Source: an uncultured Roseiflexaceae bacterium (GTDB taxonomy: Bacteria > Chloroflexota > Chloroflexia > Chloroflexales > Roseiflexaceae). From it: DNA of 64,000 nt. The translations under genes and the position numbers were made by a program. Shown here in pieces: positions 41,480-51,103 of this stretch. Location: contig CALKHR010000080.1 in the NCBI GenBank assembly GCA_937988885.1, positions 176,017-240,016 of the forward strand, written 5' to 3'. The stretch's first letter is position 1. Each line of letters opens with the position of its first letter. The notes under the pieces were generated by a model. The model did no database searches and was not told where the DNA came from. It saw only the letters and a list, made by a program, of their open reading frames with translations.

Positions 41480-42250
41480 TTAGGATAAAGCCGCTGCGAT
41501 CTCGGCATCCTCCGAGCCGCCGGTCAGTTCGAGGAAGATATCCTCAAGGCTCTCGGCGCTGCGCCCGGCCCGTAGTTCCTCAATCGTGCCGATAGCGATG
41601 ACCTGGCCTTGGCTGATGATCGCCACACGATCGCACATACGCTCGGCGATTTCGAGGATGTGGGTAGACATAAACACCGCCGTTCCGCGATCCGCGACTT
41701 CGCGCAGAATGTCCTTGATCAGCCGAGCGCTGCGAGGGTCGAGGCCAACCGTCGGCTCATCGAGGAAGAAGGCGCGAGGGTTGTGCAGCAGCGCGCCAGC
41801 GAGCGCGGCCTTTTGGCGCATGCCGTGCGAGAAGCCGCCCACAAGCTCATCGCCGCGATTGTGCAGGTCGAAGAGGCGCAGCAATTCTTCGCCTCGGCGC
41901 CGGATGGTCGCCTGATCGACTTGGTATAGCCCGCCGATGAAGCTGAGAAATTCGCGCGCCGTGAGCTTTTCGGGAAGGTAGGGTTGGTCGGGCACGTAGC
42001 CGATCAGCGATTTGGCAGCGATGGGTTCACGTTGAATATCGTAGCCCCCGATGCGCGCGACGCCGTTGGAGGGACGCAGCAGGCCAACCAGCATCTTGAT
42101 GGTGGTGGTTTTACCAGCGCCGTTTGGCCCCAAGAAGCCGAAGATCTTGCCTGGCTGCACGCTCAGGTCGATGCCCTTGACTGCTTGGGTGTCGCCGTAG
42201 TGCTTCTGCAGGCCGATCGCTTCGATCATGGGGGTGTTGGTCGTTTGCAT
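41480..42250 (-). CDS. ABC exporter ATP-binding protein
   Basis: The 256-residue ATPase has Walker A GPNGAGKTTTIK, signature FSHGMRQKAA, Walker B AFFLDEPTVGLDP and a switch His in MSTHILE. This places it in the CcmA/DrrA-like exporter class. I start at ATG 42250, seven bases after GGAG; the frame extends 35 codons further but without a ribosome-binding site. It should pair with the permease encoded just downstream. Confidence 0.9.
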   Translation of the reverse strand: MQTTNTPMIEAIGLQKHYGDTQAVKGIDLSVQPGKIFGFLGPNGAGKTTTIKMLVGLLRPSNGVARIGGYDIQREPIAAKSLIGYVPDQPYLPEKLTAREFLSFIGGLYQVDQATIRRRGEELLRLFDLHNRGDELVGGFSHGMRQKAALAGALLHNPRAFFLDEPTVGLDPRSARLIKDILREVADRGTAVFMSTHILEIAERMCDRVAIISQGQVIAIGTIEELRAGRSAESLEDIFLELTGGSEDAEIAAALS

Positions 42251-42357
42251 ATGTTTGCTCCATCGCGTAATTCTGGAGAATGATACCATAAACCGTGTCT
42301 TAAAGATTGGCCGATAGAGCGCACTCCAAGTTGTGTCGGCCTGCAATGGCAACAACG

Positions 42358-42384
42358 AAGCGGCAGCCGTACGAGCTGCCGCTT
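42358..42384 (-). terminator. Terminator after the GAF/PAS kinase gene
   Basis: aagcggcagc and gctgccgctt form a perfect 10-bp stem with a seven-base loop, 28 bases downstream of the kinase stop on the minus strand and followed by cgttgttgcc. It separates the kinase from the ABC exporter genes. Confidence 0.65.
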
Positions 42385-42412
42385 GCGCTTCGCCTTAGTG
42401 TTCGCGAAGGAC

Positions 42413-45106
42413 TTAGTTGATATCGCCAAGCCACTCGGCGGGTGTCCAGTCGTTGGTGCCCAGCGGCAGCGTGAACGAGAAGGTGGACCCCTCACCCTCG
42501 TTCGATTCGAACCAGATCTCGCCGCCGTGCAGATCGACCAGCGTCTTGGTGATGCTCAGGCCCAAGCCCGTGCCACCCGCCTGCTCGCGCAGCGGGTTAT
42601 CGGCACGGTAGAACGGCGTGAAGATGTGATCCTGCGCGGCTGGCGTAATGCCCACACCCGTGTCGCGCACATCGATGCGCACATGATCGCCATCATGGAC
42701 GGCGATCACATCGACGCGGCCACCTTCGGGGGTGTACTTGCAGGCGTTGTTGACCAAGTTCACCACGATCTGCCGTAGGCGCTGACGGTCGGCCACCACC
42801 GGCGGCAACTCCTCGGGCACGTCGATCGCCAACGAGATGGCGCGGGCCGTGAACTGCGAGTACAGCGATTCGCCCGCCTCGTAGAGCACCTCGGCCACAT
42901 TGACTGTCTCACGGCGCAGGCGCATCTCACCAGCCTCGGCGCGTGAAACATCGAGCAGATCGTCGATCAACTCGACCAAGCGCACCACATTGGTCTTAAC
43001 CACCTTGAGGAAATCGTTCTGGGCTTGGCTGAGGGGGCCAAGCGTACCTAGCAGTAGCAGATCGATGTAGCCACGGATCGAGGTGAGCGGCGTGCGCAAT
43101 TCGTGCGATGCTGTGGCGATAAACTCGCTCTTGAGCCGATCGGCCAGCACCTCGCGGGAGATATCGTGGTACACCACCACGCCACCCAAGCGCTCATTCG
43201 TTGAGGAGAGCACCGGAGCGTAGTGCGCCCGCAGCGTGCGCCCTTCGACCTGCAACTGCTGCATCTCCTCGATCTGATCCGAGGACATTTCGAGCGGAAC
43301 GCCGGGCAGCTCGCTCATCTGGCGCCCTAGGAAGACCTCCGCGCTGATATCCAAGATGCGCTCAGCAGCCGGATTGATCATACGGATGCGACCGAGGCGA
43401 TCGCCCACCACCACGCCATCCGCGATCGAGCGCAGGATCGCCAGGCTCTTGCTGGCCTCCTCCTCGCGTTGCTGCAAGGTTAGCGCGAGGCGTTCGCTCT
43501 GCTCGGTGACGTAGCGGTACAACTGCGCTTTGGAGTGCGCCACAGCGATCTGGCCCGCCGCCGCCAACGCCAACTGGCCGTGCTCGTGGCGGAAGTGATC
43601 GGGTTCTGAGTGCGTCAGCACCAGCACACCGAGCGCTTCGTCCTCTTGCAGCATCGGCACCAGTAGCGCCGATTGTTCGCGGAGCGGCTGATCGGGTCGG
43701 TTCTGCCAGCGCGAATCCTGGGCCGTGTTCGGGATGATCATCACCTGGCGATTCGCCAACGCCAAGCCCGCCAACCCCTGCGCCCGTTCGAGACCCGTGG
43801 CGGCTCCACCCTGCTGACGATCGAGCGTGGTGCGGAACACGAGCCGTCCAGTGTTCGGCTCGACCATCATAATGCCGCCGCGCTCAGCGTCGGTGGCCTG
43901 TGCGACGAGCACCAACGCCTGCGCCAGCACCTCGCGCTCGTCGAGGGTGACCGCCAGCGTACGCACGATTCGGTAGAGCGTTTCGGCGCGGTCGCGGGCG
44001 ATCGCCAATTCTTCTTGACCGCGCCCGAGTTCCGTTGTGGCATCTTGAACGCGCTGCTCAAGCGTGCTGTACAGCGCGTTGTTCTCGATCGAGGCAGCCG
44101 CCTGGTTCGCCAATAGCTCTAGCAGCGGCGCCGCCTCCTCAAGCGCTTCCTGATGCTCTTTGCTGCACGAAACCGTCAGCAACCCTTGACTCTTGGCCAA
44201 CTGGCTGTTGAGCGGCAGCACCAAATGCAATTCGTTGGTTGTATTGCGGAACGGCAGCGTATCCACCAAGAACGAGGCGTTCCCGGTGCGACGGCGCTCG
44301 GTCAACTGTTGCGAAATCTGCTCCCAGGGATAGCTGGTTTTCTCGAGATCGGCAAGCCGTTGGCCATTTCGGCCAATCGCCACTTCGACGATAGTCGTGT
44401 TGCTGGAGTTATCGATGCGGCTGAGCGTCACACAATCGAACTCGCCGCTGGCCTGCACAGTCTGCGCGACTTCCTCAAGCACCACTTGTGGCGTGGTGCT
44501 GACACGCAGGCGGTTCGAGAGTTCGAGGTAATCGTGCAGCACGCGTTCGCGGCGCTGGGCGCGCAAGCGCATCCCTTCCTCAGAGGCGAGCGCGCGGTAG
44601 AGCATCAGGCTGACCAAACCCACGCCTGCAGTGCGCAATGCCCAATCGGACAGCGCCGCCCGCAAGTTCTCGGCTGGCACGCCAAACAAAAAGAGCGAAT
44701 AGGCGAACCACACCACCACGAGCATGCTAGCGGCCAAGCGCCCCGGCAACAGCAGTGGTGCCGCTGTCGAGACGAGCAGGAGCGAGACCCACATCGGCGA
44801 GTTGTAGCCGCCTGTGACTGCGATCAGGGCCAATGCCGCGAGGGCATCCACCAACAGTAACCCCAGGATCGGCTGTTGTTGCTTGTTGGTTCGGCCATGC
44901 CCAAGCATCATACCTGTGATCGGCGCAGCGATAACCAACACAATCAGGAGGACCAAGGCGATTGGGAAACCGATAATCAGGTCGGTTCGCTGCATGGTTG
45001 CCAATACAAGCAACGCCAGGGCAAATGCCGAGTAGCTAAGACTAATTCTGCGCCGATCCAATACCATATTGACAACATTCAACGCAGATGGCTCGTGTGA
45101 ACTCAT
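42413..45106 (-). CDS. Membrane GAF/PAS sensor histidine kinase
   Basis: The 897-residue protein has a hydrophobic N-terminal region with about six helices (about 20-170), two GAF domains (about 205-345 and 385-540) linked by a coiled coil, a PAS domain (about 570-660), a HisKA domain with an intact H-box (ASHELRTPL, His near residue 668) and a C-terminal ATPase domain with N, G1 (DTGVGI) and G2 (GGTGLGLSI) boxes. All catalytic motifs are present. No response regulator is adjacent. Its ATG overlaps the stop of the O-antigen-ligase-like gene as ATGA, so the two are co-translated. A role in sensing envelope or polysaccharide state is inference from that coupling. Confidence 0.9.
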   Translation of the reverse strand: MSSHEPSALNVVNMVLDRRRISLSYSAFALALLVLATMQRTDLIIGFPIALVLLIVLVIAAPITGMMLGHGRTNKQQQPILGLLLVDALAALALIAVTGGYNSPMWVSLLLVSTAAPLLLPGRLAASMLVVVWFAYSLFLFGVPAENLRAALSDWALRTAGVGLVSLMLYRALASEEGMRLRAQRRERVLHDYLELSNRLRVSTTPQVVLEEVAQTVQASGEFDCVTLSRIDNSSNTTIVEVAIGRNGQRLADLEKTSYPWEQISQQLTERRRTGNASFLVDTLPFRNTTNELHLVLPLNSQLAKSQGLLTVSCSKEHQEALEEAAPLLELLANQAAASIENNALYSTLEQRVQDATTELGRGQEELAIARDRAETLYRIVRTLAVTLDEREVLAQALVLVAQATDAERGGIMMVEPNTGRLVFRTTLDRQQGGAATGLERAQGLAGLALANRQVMIIPNTAQDSRWQNRPDQPLREQSALLVPMLQEDEALGVLVLTHSEPDHFRHEHGQLALAAAGQIAVAHSKAQLYRYVTEQSERLALTLQQREEEASKSLAILRSIADGVVVGDRLGRIRMINPAAERILDISAEVFLGRQMSELPGVPLEMSSDQIEEMQQLQVEGRTLRAHYAPVLSSTNERLGGVVVYHDISREVLADRLKSEFIATASHELRTPLTSIRGYIDLLLLGTLGPLSQAQNDFLKVVKTNVVRLVELIDDLLDVSRAEAGEMRLRRETVNVAEVLYEAGESLYSQFTARAISLAIDVPEELPPVVADRQRLRQIVVNLVNNACKYTPEGGRVDVIAVHDGDHVRIDVRDTGVGITPAAQDHIFTPFYRADNPLREQAGGTGLGLSITKTLVDLHGGEIWFESNEGEGSTFSFTLPLGTNDWTPAEWLGDIN

Positions 45107-46644
45107 AGCACTTCCTCCGAGATCCTGGCCGAATGCCGGATGCCGACCGCAGATTCGAGGGAATCCTCCGTAGGCTCCGACTGTTCAGCCTGTACCTCTA
45201 GCGCTAGCGCCAGCCCGATGGTGCCCCAGAAAAGGGCGACCATATGGCTGAATTCGATGTTGAAGAAGTAGTGATCGAGTAAACCGACAGCCAGCGCTGC
45301 GGCGATCGCAGCTTGTAGGCCGATCAAGCGACCGGCTAGCTCGACATCGCCGCGCGTGTGAAGGGCAGTGTGCAGCGCACGCCAACCCCGAATAAAGAAA
45401 GTGGTGATGATCCCGAAGAAACCAGCTAAACCGAGCAGACCGATCCGCTCAGCCATCGCAAAATAGATACTCGATACCCCAGCGCCCAAATCAATATCGG
45501 GTGCTTGAGCGAACCCGATCCCGAACAGAGGATAGCGCTGAATAATCTCAATGGCGTTCCTGTATTCATTGAGGCGCATCTGATTGGCTTGATCCTCGAA
45601 ACGCGCACCCTCGATGAAACGCTCCACCATGCTTTCGCCGACCCCAAACACGAGGTACAGCATGATTGCGCCGAATCCGGCGGCTGCCATGGCCCACCAG
45701 AGTTTGCGGTAGCGCATCACCGCCGCGTACATAACGCCAACTGCCAAACCGCCCACCGCGGCACGCGAGGCGGTCAGCAAGATCGTCACCGAGAGCGTAC
45801 CAGCCATCAGCCACAGCCACTTGCGGGGCAGCGCGGGACGTTCGGCCACCGCCTGTGTGATGACGAGCGCGCCGATCAGCGCTAATAAACCCCCGAAACT
45901 GTTTGGGTCCACCGAAAGGCCGATCGCTCGCTCCATGCCATTGGGGTCGTCTTCCACATAGCGCAACACGCGCCCGCTTTCGGGGTAGCCGAACCGCCCG
46001 AGCGATACGAGGAAGCGCAGAGCGACAGGATCGGGCAAGGCATAGAGGATTAAGCCCACCACTGCCGCCATCATGCCGCTGATCATCAAGCAACGCAGCA
46101 CAAAGGTGGCTTGGTTGGGCGTACGCACGCAGTTGACCACGCTGAAGAAGAAGAGGATCGCCAGCAGGAATTTGAAATAATTGTGTAATGTGAGTGAATC
46201 GGGGCTGCCGCCGGAACCGAGCAAGAAGGAGAACAGCGTCTGGCCCATAAAACCGATGATCGGGAGACCGAGCGCGGTCAGTTCGAGACGTTCATCGGGG
46301 TATGCTAAAAGGCGTAACAACCACACTGCCATCACAGCGAGCAAGGCCAATTCGAGTAACGCAGGTGTTACTACAGCCTTGAATGGCAGCGTCGCAAAAG
46401 GCAGTTGGGTGCTTAAGAGGATAATCGCGGCTAAGCCTGCATTGGTGTTGACCAACACAGTGTAGCCACACGCCAGTGCTAAGAGCGCCGCGAATGCAGC
46501 CCAATATGGTCCGAAGGCTACTGCTGCACCACCTGCTAGACCTATCGCAATAGCAAGTAGAGCCACCAATGTATGGCGCAGCAGTGGGCTACGACCGACT
46601 TTAGCGACAAGGCGCACGCGTCGGTTTTCGGCGAGCGAATTCAC
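45103..46644 (-). CDS. O-antigen ligase/Wzy_C-type polysaccharide enzyme
   Basis: The 513-residue integral membrane protein has about a dozen hydrophobic helices and a large periplasm-facing loop (about 205-250) containing Arg residues, as in the Wzy_C/WaaL group. These enzymes ligate or polymerise glycans on lipid carriers. Chloroflexota generally lack lipopolysaccharide, so an exopolysaccharide, a glycolipid or protein glycosylation is more likely than O-antigen; this is inference. Its 3' end overlaps the sensor kinase gene by four bases. TATAAT at 46816-46811 may be its promoter, giving a long leader. Confidence 0.85.
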   Translation of the reverse strand: MNSLAENRRVRLVAKVGRSPLLRHTLVALLAIAIGLAGGAAVAFGPYWAAFAALLALACGYTVLVNTNAGLAAIILLSTQLPFATLPFKAVVTPALLELALLAVMAVWLLRLLAYPDERLELTALGLPIIGFMGQTLFSFLLGSGGSPDSLTLHNYFKFLLAILFFFSVVNCVRTPNQATFVLRCLMISGMMAAVVGLILYALPDPVALRFLVSLGRFGYPESGRVLRYVEDDPNGMERAIGLSVDPNSFGGLLALIGALVITQAVAERPALPRKWLWLMAGTLSVTILLTASRAAVGGLAVGVMYAAVMRYRKLWWAMAAAGFGAIMLYLVFGVGESMVERFIEGARFEDQANQMRLNEYRNAIEIIQRYPLFGIGFAQAPDIDLGAGVSSIYFAMAERIGLLGLAGFFGIITTFFIRGWRALHTALHTRGDVELAGRLIGLQAAIAAALAVGLLDHYFFNIEFSHMVALFWGTIGLALALEVQAEQSEPTEDSLESAVGIRHSARISEEVL

Positions 46645-46967
46645 AAAATTTGTATCGGTTGTGTATACACTCCCCTGCCATCAATTCCGCGTCCTAATGC
46701 GCTATTTAATGGCATTGGTTGGGGTTGCAACATCATAAAAGAAGCCTTGTTCACTTGCGCTTATTGTACTACAAATAATGGTAGTGACAAGCCTGCCCGA
46801 AGGCCTTTCCATTATACACCGATATGAAAAATATATTACATAGGTGCAAAAAGCAAGGGGGAGAAAACGACACATCCCCGTGGAGACGAAGGGGAGGCCG
46901 TTGCCAGAATGCAAGCCGAGCAAACGCTCGATGAATATGCGGAACGTGGATACAGCCGAGAATAGAG
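46645..46967. other. Intergenic region upstream of the ligase gene
   Basis: This 323-bp region lies between the ligase start and the end of the lut operon. It contains a minus-strand TATAAT at 46816-46811 and a small cgagc-aaac-gctcg hairpin at 46917-46930, which may help end the lut transcript. Nothing else was recognised. Confidence 0.5.
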
Positions 46968-47684
46968 CTAACCAATCAACATAACATGCACTTCACGGGG
47001 GCCATGTACGCCGTGAGTCAATGTCATTTCGATATCGGCAGTTCGGCTTGGCCCGGTGATCAGCGTGAGGCTGCTGCTGTCGGCGAACACATCGGGGCCG
47101 TGGCGCGATTGGATCTCGGCGAGCGCCTGCCCTAAGCCGCGCACCAACTGGCTTGTGCGTAGCACTGCGATATGCACTGGTGCCAACAGCGAAGCTAACC
47201 GTCCGCGCTGCGGCCCACCGCGCACCATCAGCGTGCCGCTCTCGGCGATGCCCACATCCGCGCCCGAGATGCAGATCTGGGCTGGCTCAAGCTGTTGTAG
47301 CCGCTCAGCCCGATCCGGGCCCAATGCCACGCTATCGAGCTTGACGATCTGCAAATCCTCTAACAACTCTTTCAAGCCGGAAAGGCCGATCTGCTCGAAC
47401 TCCCACGCGATCACGCTGGTGGCGTTGTGTTTTGTCAGCAGGGTGCGGATGTGCTCCAGAGCCGCAGCATCGTCGGGGCAGCGGTACACGTTGCCCTGCA
47501 GGCGCTCCAATTCCTGCGCGAACTGCTCGGCCAACTCCTCGGCGGGCGGGTGCACGAACGGCGGCGGCGCGTGGGGAGCCTGCGCGGCGAGCGCTTCGAG
47601 TTGGGGACGCTGCTTGGCGAGGCTCGCACGAATCCGGCTAAGCATCGCGTCGCGGGCAGAGCGTTGATCGGAGTTGTGAGTCAT
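46968..47684 (-). CDS. lutC: Lactate utilisation protein C (LUD domain)
   Basis: The 238-residue protein consists mainly of an LUD domain, with the family's GADVGIAESGTL and GPSRTADIE motifs near the C-terminus. LutC/YkgG acts with LutA and LutB to oxidise L-lactate to pyruvate. It is the last gene of the lut operon, 44 bases after lutB. The N-terminal 80 residues are helical and charged, as in relatives. Confidence 0.93.
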   Translation of the reverse strand: MTHNSDQRSARDAMLSRIRASLAKQRPQLEALAAQAPHAPPPFVHPPAEELAEQFAQELERLQGNVYRCPDDAAALEHIRTLLTKHNATSVIAWEFEQIGLSGLKELLEDLQIVKLDSVALGPDRAERLQQLEPAQICISGADVGIAESGTLMVRGGPQRGRLASLLAPVHIAVLRTSQLVRGLGQALAEIQSRHGPDVFADSSSLTLITGPSRTADIEMTLTHGVHGPREVHVMLIG

Positions 47685-47728
47685 ACCGTTTTCTACCTAT
47701 AGTCTTGCGTTCGCAAACCGCTCAATCA

Positions 47729-49144
47729 TCACGATTTGCTGCGTTGGCGCTGCTCCCACATCTCTTGGAACGAAACGGGCGCGAAGGTTGGGAAGTCACG
47801 TCGGCGTGTCCAAGCGCTGAGTGGCGGTGGCAGGCGGCGGATGCGGCCTTTGCGTCCGATCAAGCGGGTACCTAGCGAGGCCATCCGTCCGCTGGCGCGG
47901 TAGAGCAGCGGGCTCGTCATGGCCGTTTTCCAACCCGCGATCGTAGCGCGCTCGGTGATGTCGGCCTTGCCCGCCTTCACTGCGTCGGCGCGCAGCCGCA
48001 GCAGAAGCTCGGGGATGGCGATCCGCACCGGGCAGACATCCTGGCAGGCGCCGCAGAGGCTGCTGGCCTGCGCCAAGTAGTGAACGTCGCGCAGTTCGGG
48101 TTCGAGCAGGGGCGTGAGCACGGCGCCGATCGGGCCGGGGTACACGCCACCGTAGGCGTGCCCACCGATCGATTGGTAGACCGGGCAGATGTTCAAGCAG
48201 GCCCCGCAGCGGATGCACAACAGCGACTCGGCGTAGTGCGTGCCGAGAATCTGTGAGCGCCCGTTGTCGAGCAGCACCAGGTGAAACTCCTCGGGGCCGT
48301 CGTGTTCGCCGGGGCGCGCTGGGCCGCTGACCATCGAAGTGTAGACCGAGAGTTTCTGTCCGGTGGCCGAGCGCGCCAGCACTTGCAGCAGCACGCCCAA
48401 GTCGTCGAGGTTCTCCACTACGCGCTCGATGCCCATCACCGCCACGTGGATGCGCGGCGTGGTCGTGGTGAGCCGCCCGTTGCCCTCGTTGGTCACCAGC
48501 GTTACCGCGCCGCTCTCGGCGATGCCGAAGTTGACGCCGCTGATGCCCATGTCGGCGCGCAGGAAGCGCTGGCGCAGCACCTCGCGGGCCAAGTGCACCA
48601 TCGTCTGGATGTCGTCGGTCGGCGGCATGCCCAAGTGTTTGGTGAACAGTTCGGCGACCTGCTCACGGGTTTTGTGCACCGCTGGCGCGATGATGTGCGA
48701 GGGCGTCTCACCCGCAAGCTGAATGATGTACTCGCCGAGGTCGGTTTCGGCCACCTCTAGCCCGGCGGCTTCGAGCGCCTGGTTCAGGTGAATCTCCTCG
48801 GAGGCCATCGACTTCGATTTGACGATCAGCTTGACGTTGCGAGCCTTGGCGAGATCGAGGATGTACTGGCGAGCGGCAGCGCCATCGGCAGCCCAACACA
48901 CATGTCCGCCGCGCCGCTCGACGTTCTCGGCCAGTTTGCTCAACAACTCGTCTAAGCGCGAGAGCACCTTGGCGCGTATGGCACGGGCCTGGTCGCGTAG
49001 CGCATCGGCGTCGTTGAGCGCCTCGAGCGCGCCCCGCCGATTGCCGACAAAGCGCTCGGTAGTGCGTTCGAGAGCCGTCTGGAGCATTGGATTGTGGAGC
49101 GCCTCTTCAACGCGCTCGTAAAACGGAAGTGTTTGGGCTGCCAT
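47729..49144 (-). CDS. lutB: Lactate utilisation iron-sulfur protein B
   Basis: The 471-residue protein joins an N-terminal LUD domain (GISGVNFGIAESGAV around residue 190) to a ferredoxin-like segment with two 4Fe-4S motifs, CIRCGACLNICP and CGACQDVCP. A C-terminal extension follows that is typical of LutB/LldF. It carries electrons in the LutABC lactate dehydrogenase complex at the membrane. It begins 35 bases after the reductase gene and belongs to the same transcript. Confidence 0.94.
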   Translation of the reverse strand: MAAQTLPFYERVEEALHNPMLQTALERTTERFVGNRRGALEALNDADALRDQARAIRAKVLSRLDELLSKLAENVERRGGHVCWAADGAAARQYILDLAKARNVKLIVKSKSMASEEIHLNQALEAAGLEVAETDLGEYIIQLAGETPSHIIAPAVHKTREQVAELFTKHLGMPPTDDIQTMVHLAREVLRQRFLRADMGISGVNFGIAESGAVTLVTNEGNGRLTTTTPRIHVAVMGIERVVENLDDLGVLLQVLARSATGQKLSVYTSMVSGPARPGEHDGPEEFHLVLLDNGRSQILGTHYAESLLCIRCGACLNICPVYQSIGGHAYGGVYPGPIGAVLTPLLEPELRDVHYLAQASSLCGACQDVCPVRIAIPELLLRLRADAVKAGKADITERATIAGWKTAMTSPLLYRASGRMASLGTRLIGRKGRIRRLPPPLSAWTRRRDFPTFAPVSFQEMWEQRQRSKS

Positions 49145-49179
49145 GATCTGCTCTTTTACACTTGCGCCGTTCGTATCGG

Positions 49180-50169
49180 CTAGCGGCTGAGATCCACCAC
49201 GACGCGGCCTCGCACCTTCCCATCACAGATCGCCTGGGCCAGTTCGGGCATTTCGTCCAGCGAGGCCATCCGGATCATGCTTTCGAGCAGATCCAGCGGG
49301 AGATCGCTGGCCAGCCGTTCCCAAGCGGCCACGCGCGGCTCGTAAGGCACGTTCACCGAGGAGATGCCCAGCAGGTTCACGCCGCGCAGAATGAACGGCA
49401 GCACCGTGGTGGGCAGATCGAACCCGCCAGCGTTGCCGCTCGCCGCGACGCTGGCGTTGTAGGCGAGCGCTGGCAGTAGTGCGGCCAGTGTCGCGCCACC
49501 CACCGTATCTACGGCGCCTCCCCAGCGCTCGGATTCGAGCGGGCGGCCCGAGGGGGTCAGGCGGTCGATGATCTCGGCGGCGCCCAAGCTGCGCAGATAG
49601 TCGTGTTCGCTGGCTTTGCCCGTGGAAGCCACCACGTGATAGCCGAGTTTGGCGAGCAGGGCCACCGCCACGCTGCCCACGCCGCCCGTCGCGCCCGTCA
49701 CCAGCACCGGGCGACCGCCCGGGCGCAGGCCGTGGTTCTCGAGCGCGATGACCGACAGCATCGCGGTGAAGCCCGCCGTGCCGATCGCCATCGCCTGGCG
49801 CATATCCAACCCCTTGGGCAGCGGGATCAGCCATTCGGAGCGCAGCCGCGCCAGTTCGGCGTAGCCGCCCCAGTGCGATTCGCCCACGCCCCAGCCCGTC
49901 AGCACCACCTGATCGCCAGGTTTGTAGGCGGGCGACGACGATTCCTCGACCACGCCAGCCAAATCGATGCCGGGCACCATTGGGAAGTTGCGCACGATCT
50001 TGCCGCGCCCCGTGATCGCCAAGCCATCCTTGAAGTTTAAGCTGGAATAGGCCACCCGCACCAGCACATCACCTGCTGGCAACTCGTCCGTTGAGACTTG
50101 GCGGACCGAGCTAAGCGTCGTGCGATCCTGCTGTTCGAGCACCAATGCTCGAAAGGTGTTGGTTGCCAT
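49180..50169 (-). CDS. AcuI/YhdH-type quinone oxidoreductase (acrylyl-CoA reductase family)
   Basis: The 329-residue medium-chain dehydrogenase lacks the zinc-ligand cysteines of alcohol dehydrogenases. It has the YSSLNFKDGLAITG and PGIDLAGVV motifs of the YhdH/AcuI subgroup and a Rossmann motif TGATGGVGSVAVALL. AcuI enzymes reduce acrylyl-CoA with NADPH; other members act as quinone reductases. Its place between lutA and lutB is unusual and suggests a linked function such as handling toxic acrylyl-type intermediates formed from lactate or propionate, but this is inference. The reading frame starts with ATG 66 bases after lutA. Confidence 0.88.
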   Translation of the reverse strand: MATNTFRALVLEQQDRTTLSSVRQVSTDELPAGDVLVRVAYSSLNFKDGLAITGRGKIVRNFPMVPGIDLAGVVEESSSPAYKPGDQVVLTGWGVGESHWGGYAELARLRSEWLIPLPKGLDMRQAMAIGTAGFTAMLSVIALENHGLRPGGRPVLVTGATGGVGSVAVALLAKLGYHVVASTGKASEHDYLRSLGAAEIIDRLTPSGRPLESERWGGAVDTVGGATLAALLPALAYNASVAASGNAGGFDLPTTVLPFILRGVNLLGISSVNVPYEPRVAAWERLASDLPLDLLESMIRMASLDEMPELAQAICDGKVRGRVVVDLSR

Positions 50170-50235
50170 GAGAAACCTCTTTGTTTAGTACAAACACGAA
50201 CTGCGAGAGTTCGATCAGTAATCCAACGATATGCA

Positions 50236-50979
50236 CTACCGCGCATCGACCATGTTCGCCAGCACCTCGGCCACGTGGCGTGCGCGGATGGGCGAGCCTG
50301 CGCGGCTGAGGCCGCCCGCGATCTGCGTCATACAACTCGCATCGCCCGTGATCAGCAGGTCGGCGTTGGTGGCCGCGATCTGGGCCAGTTTGCGGTCGAG
50401 CATGGTTTCGGAGATGCTGGCCTGCTTCACGGCGAAGAGCCCACCGAAGCCGCAGCATTCGTCGCAGCCGGATAAGGGCACGAGTGTGGCCCCCTCCACA
50501 TTCTCCAACAGGATGCGGGCCTGTTTGCCCAAGCCCATAAAGCGCATTCCGTGGCAAGCATCGTGATAGGTGAGTGTGCCTTCGAAACGCGCGCCGAGGT
50601 TGGTCACGCCGAGGACATCCACCAGATATTCGGTGAGTTCGTAGGTGCGTTTGGTGAGCGCTTCGGCCTCGTGCTCTTGGCGTGTGCCGGCGAACACCTC
50701 GTGGTACAAGTGCCGCATCATCGCGCCGCACGAGCCAGAGGGCAGCACGACATCGTAATCGCCATCGAGCAGGTTGAGCGTATAGCTGGCTACAGCGCGC
50801 GCTTCATCGCGATACCCGGCGTTGAAGCCCATCTGTCCACAGCAGGTTTGGCCGCGCGGCACCACCACTTCGATGCCTTGCGCTTCGAGCAGGCGAGCCG
50901 CTGCCAGGCCGATCGATGGGTAGAGTTGATCGACGATACAGGTAACAAAGAGGGCGACCCGACGACGTGAGGTAGACAC
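50236..50979 (-). CDS. lutA: Lactate utilisation protein A (cysteine-rich Fe-S oxidoreductase)
   Basis: The 247-residue protein has two CCG domains, seen as QTCCGQMGFNAG and GCDECCGFGGLF, which bind a non-cubane Fe-S cluster as in heterodisulfide reductase and glycolate oxidase subunits. With LutB and LutC it oxidises L-lactate. I start at GTG 50979, seven bases after AAGGTGAG; the frame extends 21 codons upstream without a ribosome-binding site. It is the first gene of the lut operon, and its promoter lies within the 124 bases before the GNAT gene, though I see no clear hexamers. Confidence 0.92.
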   Translation of the reverse strand: MSTSRRRVALFVTCIVDQLYPSIGLAAARLLEAQGIEVVVPRGQTCCGQMGFNAGYRDEARAVASYTLNLLDGDYDVVLPSGSCGAMMRHLYHEVFAGTRQEHEAEALTKRTYELTEYLVDVLGVTNLGARFEGTLTYHDACHGMRFMGLGKQARILLENVEGATLVPLSGCDECCGFGGLFAVKQASISETMLDRKLAQIAATNADLLITGDASCMTQIAGGLSRAGSPIRARHVAEVLANMVDAR

Positions 50980-51103
50980 GATCGATCTCACCTTAACACT
51001 AGAGATAGAACTGCCACGACCTGCATGGTGTTGCAGGAACACAAGTGTCGCATTCGCATCGATGCTTGGCTGATGTTTCCTTACGTGCAGGCTGAACTGT
51101 CGG

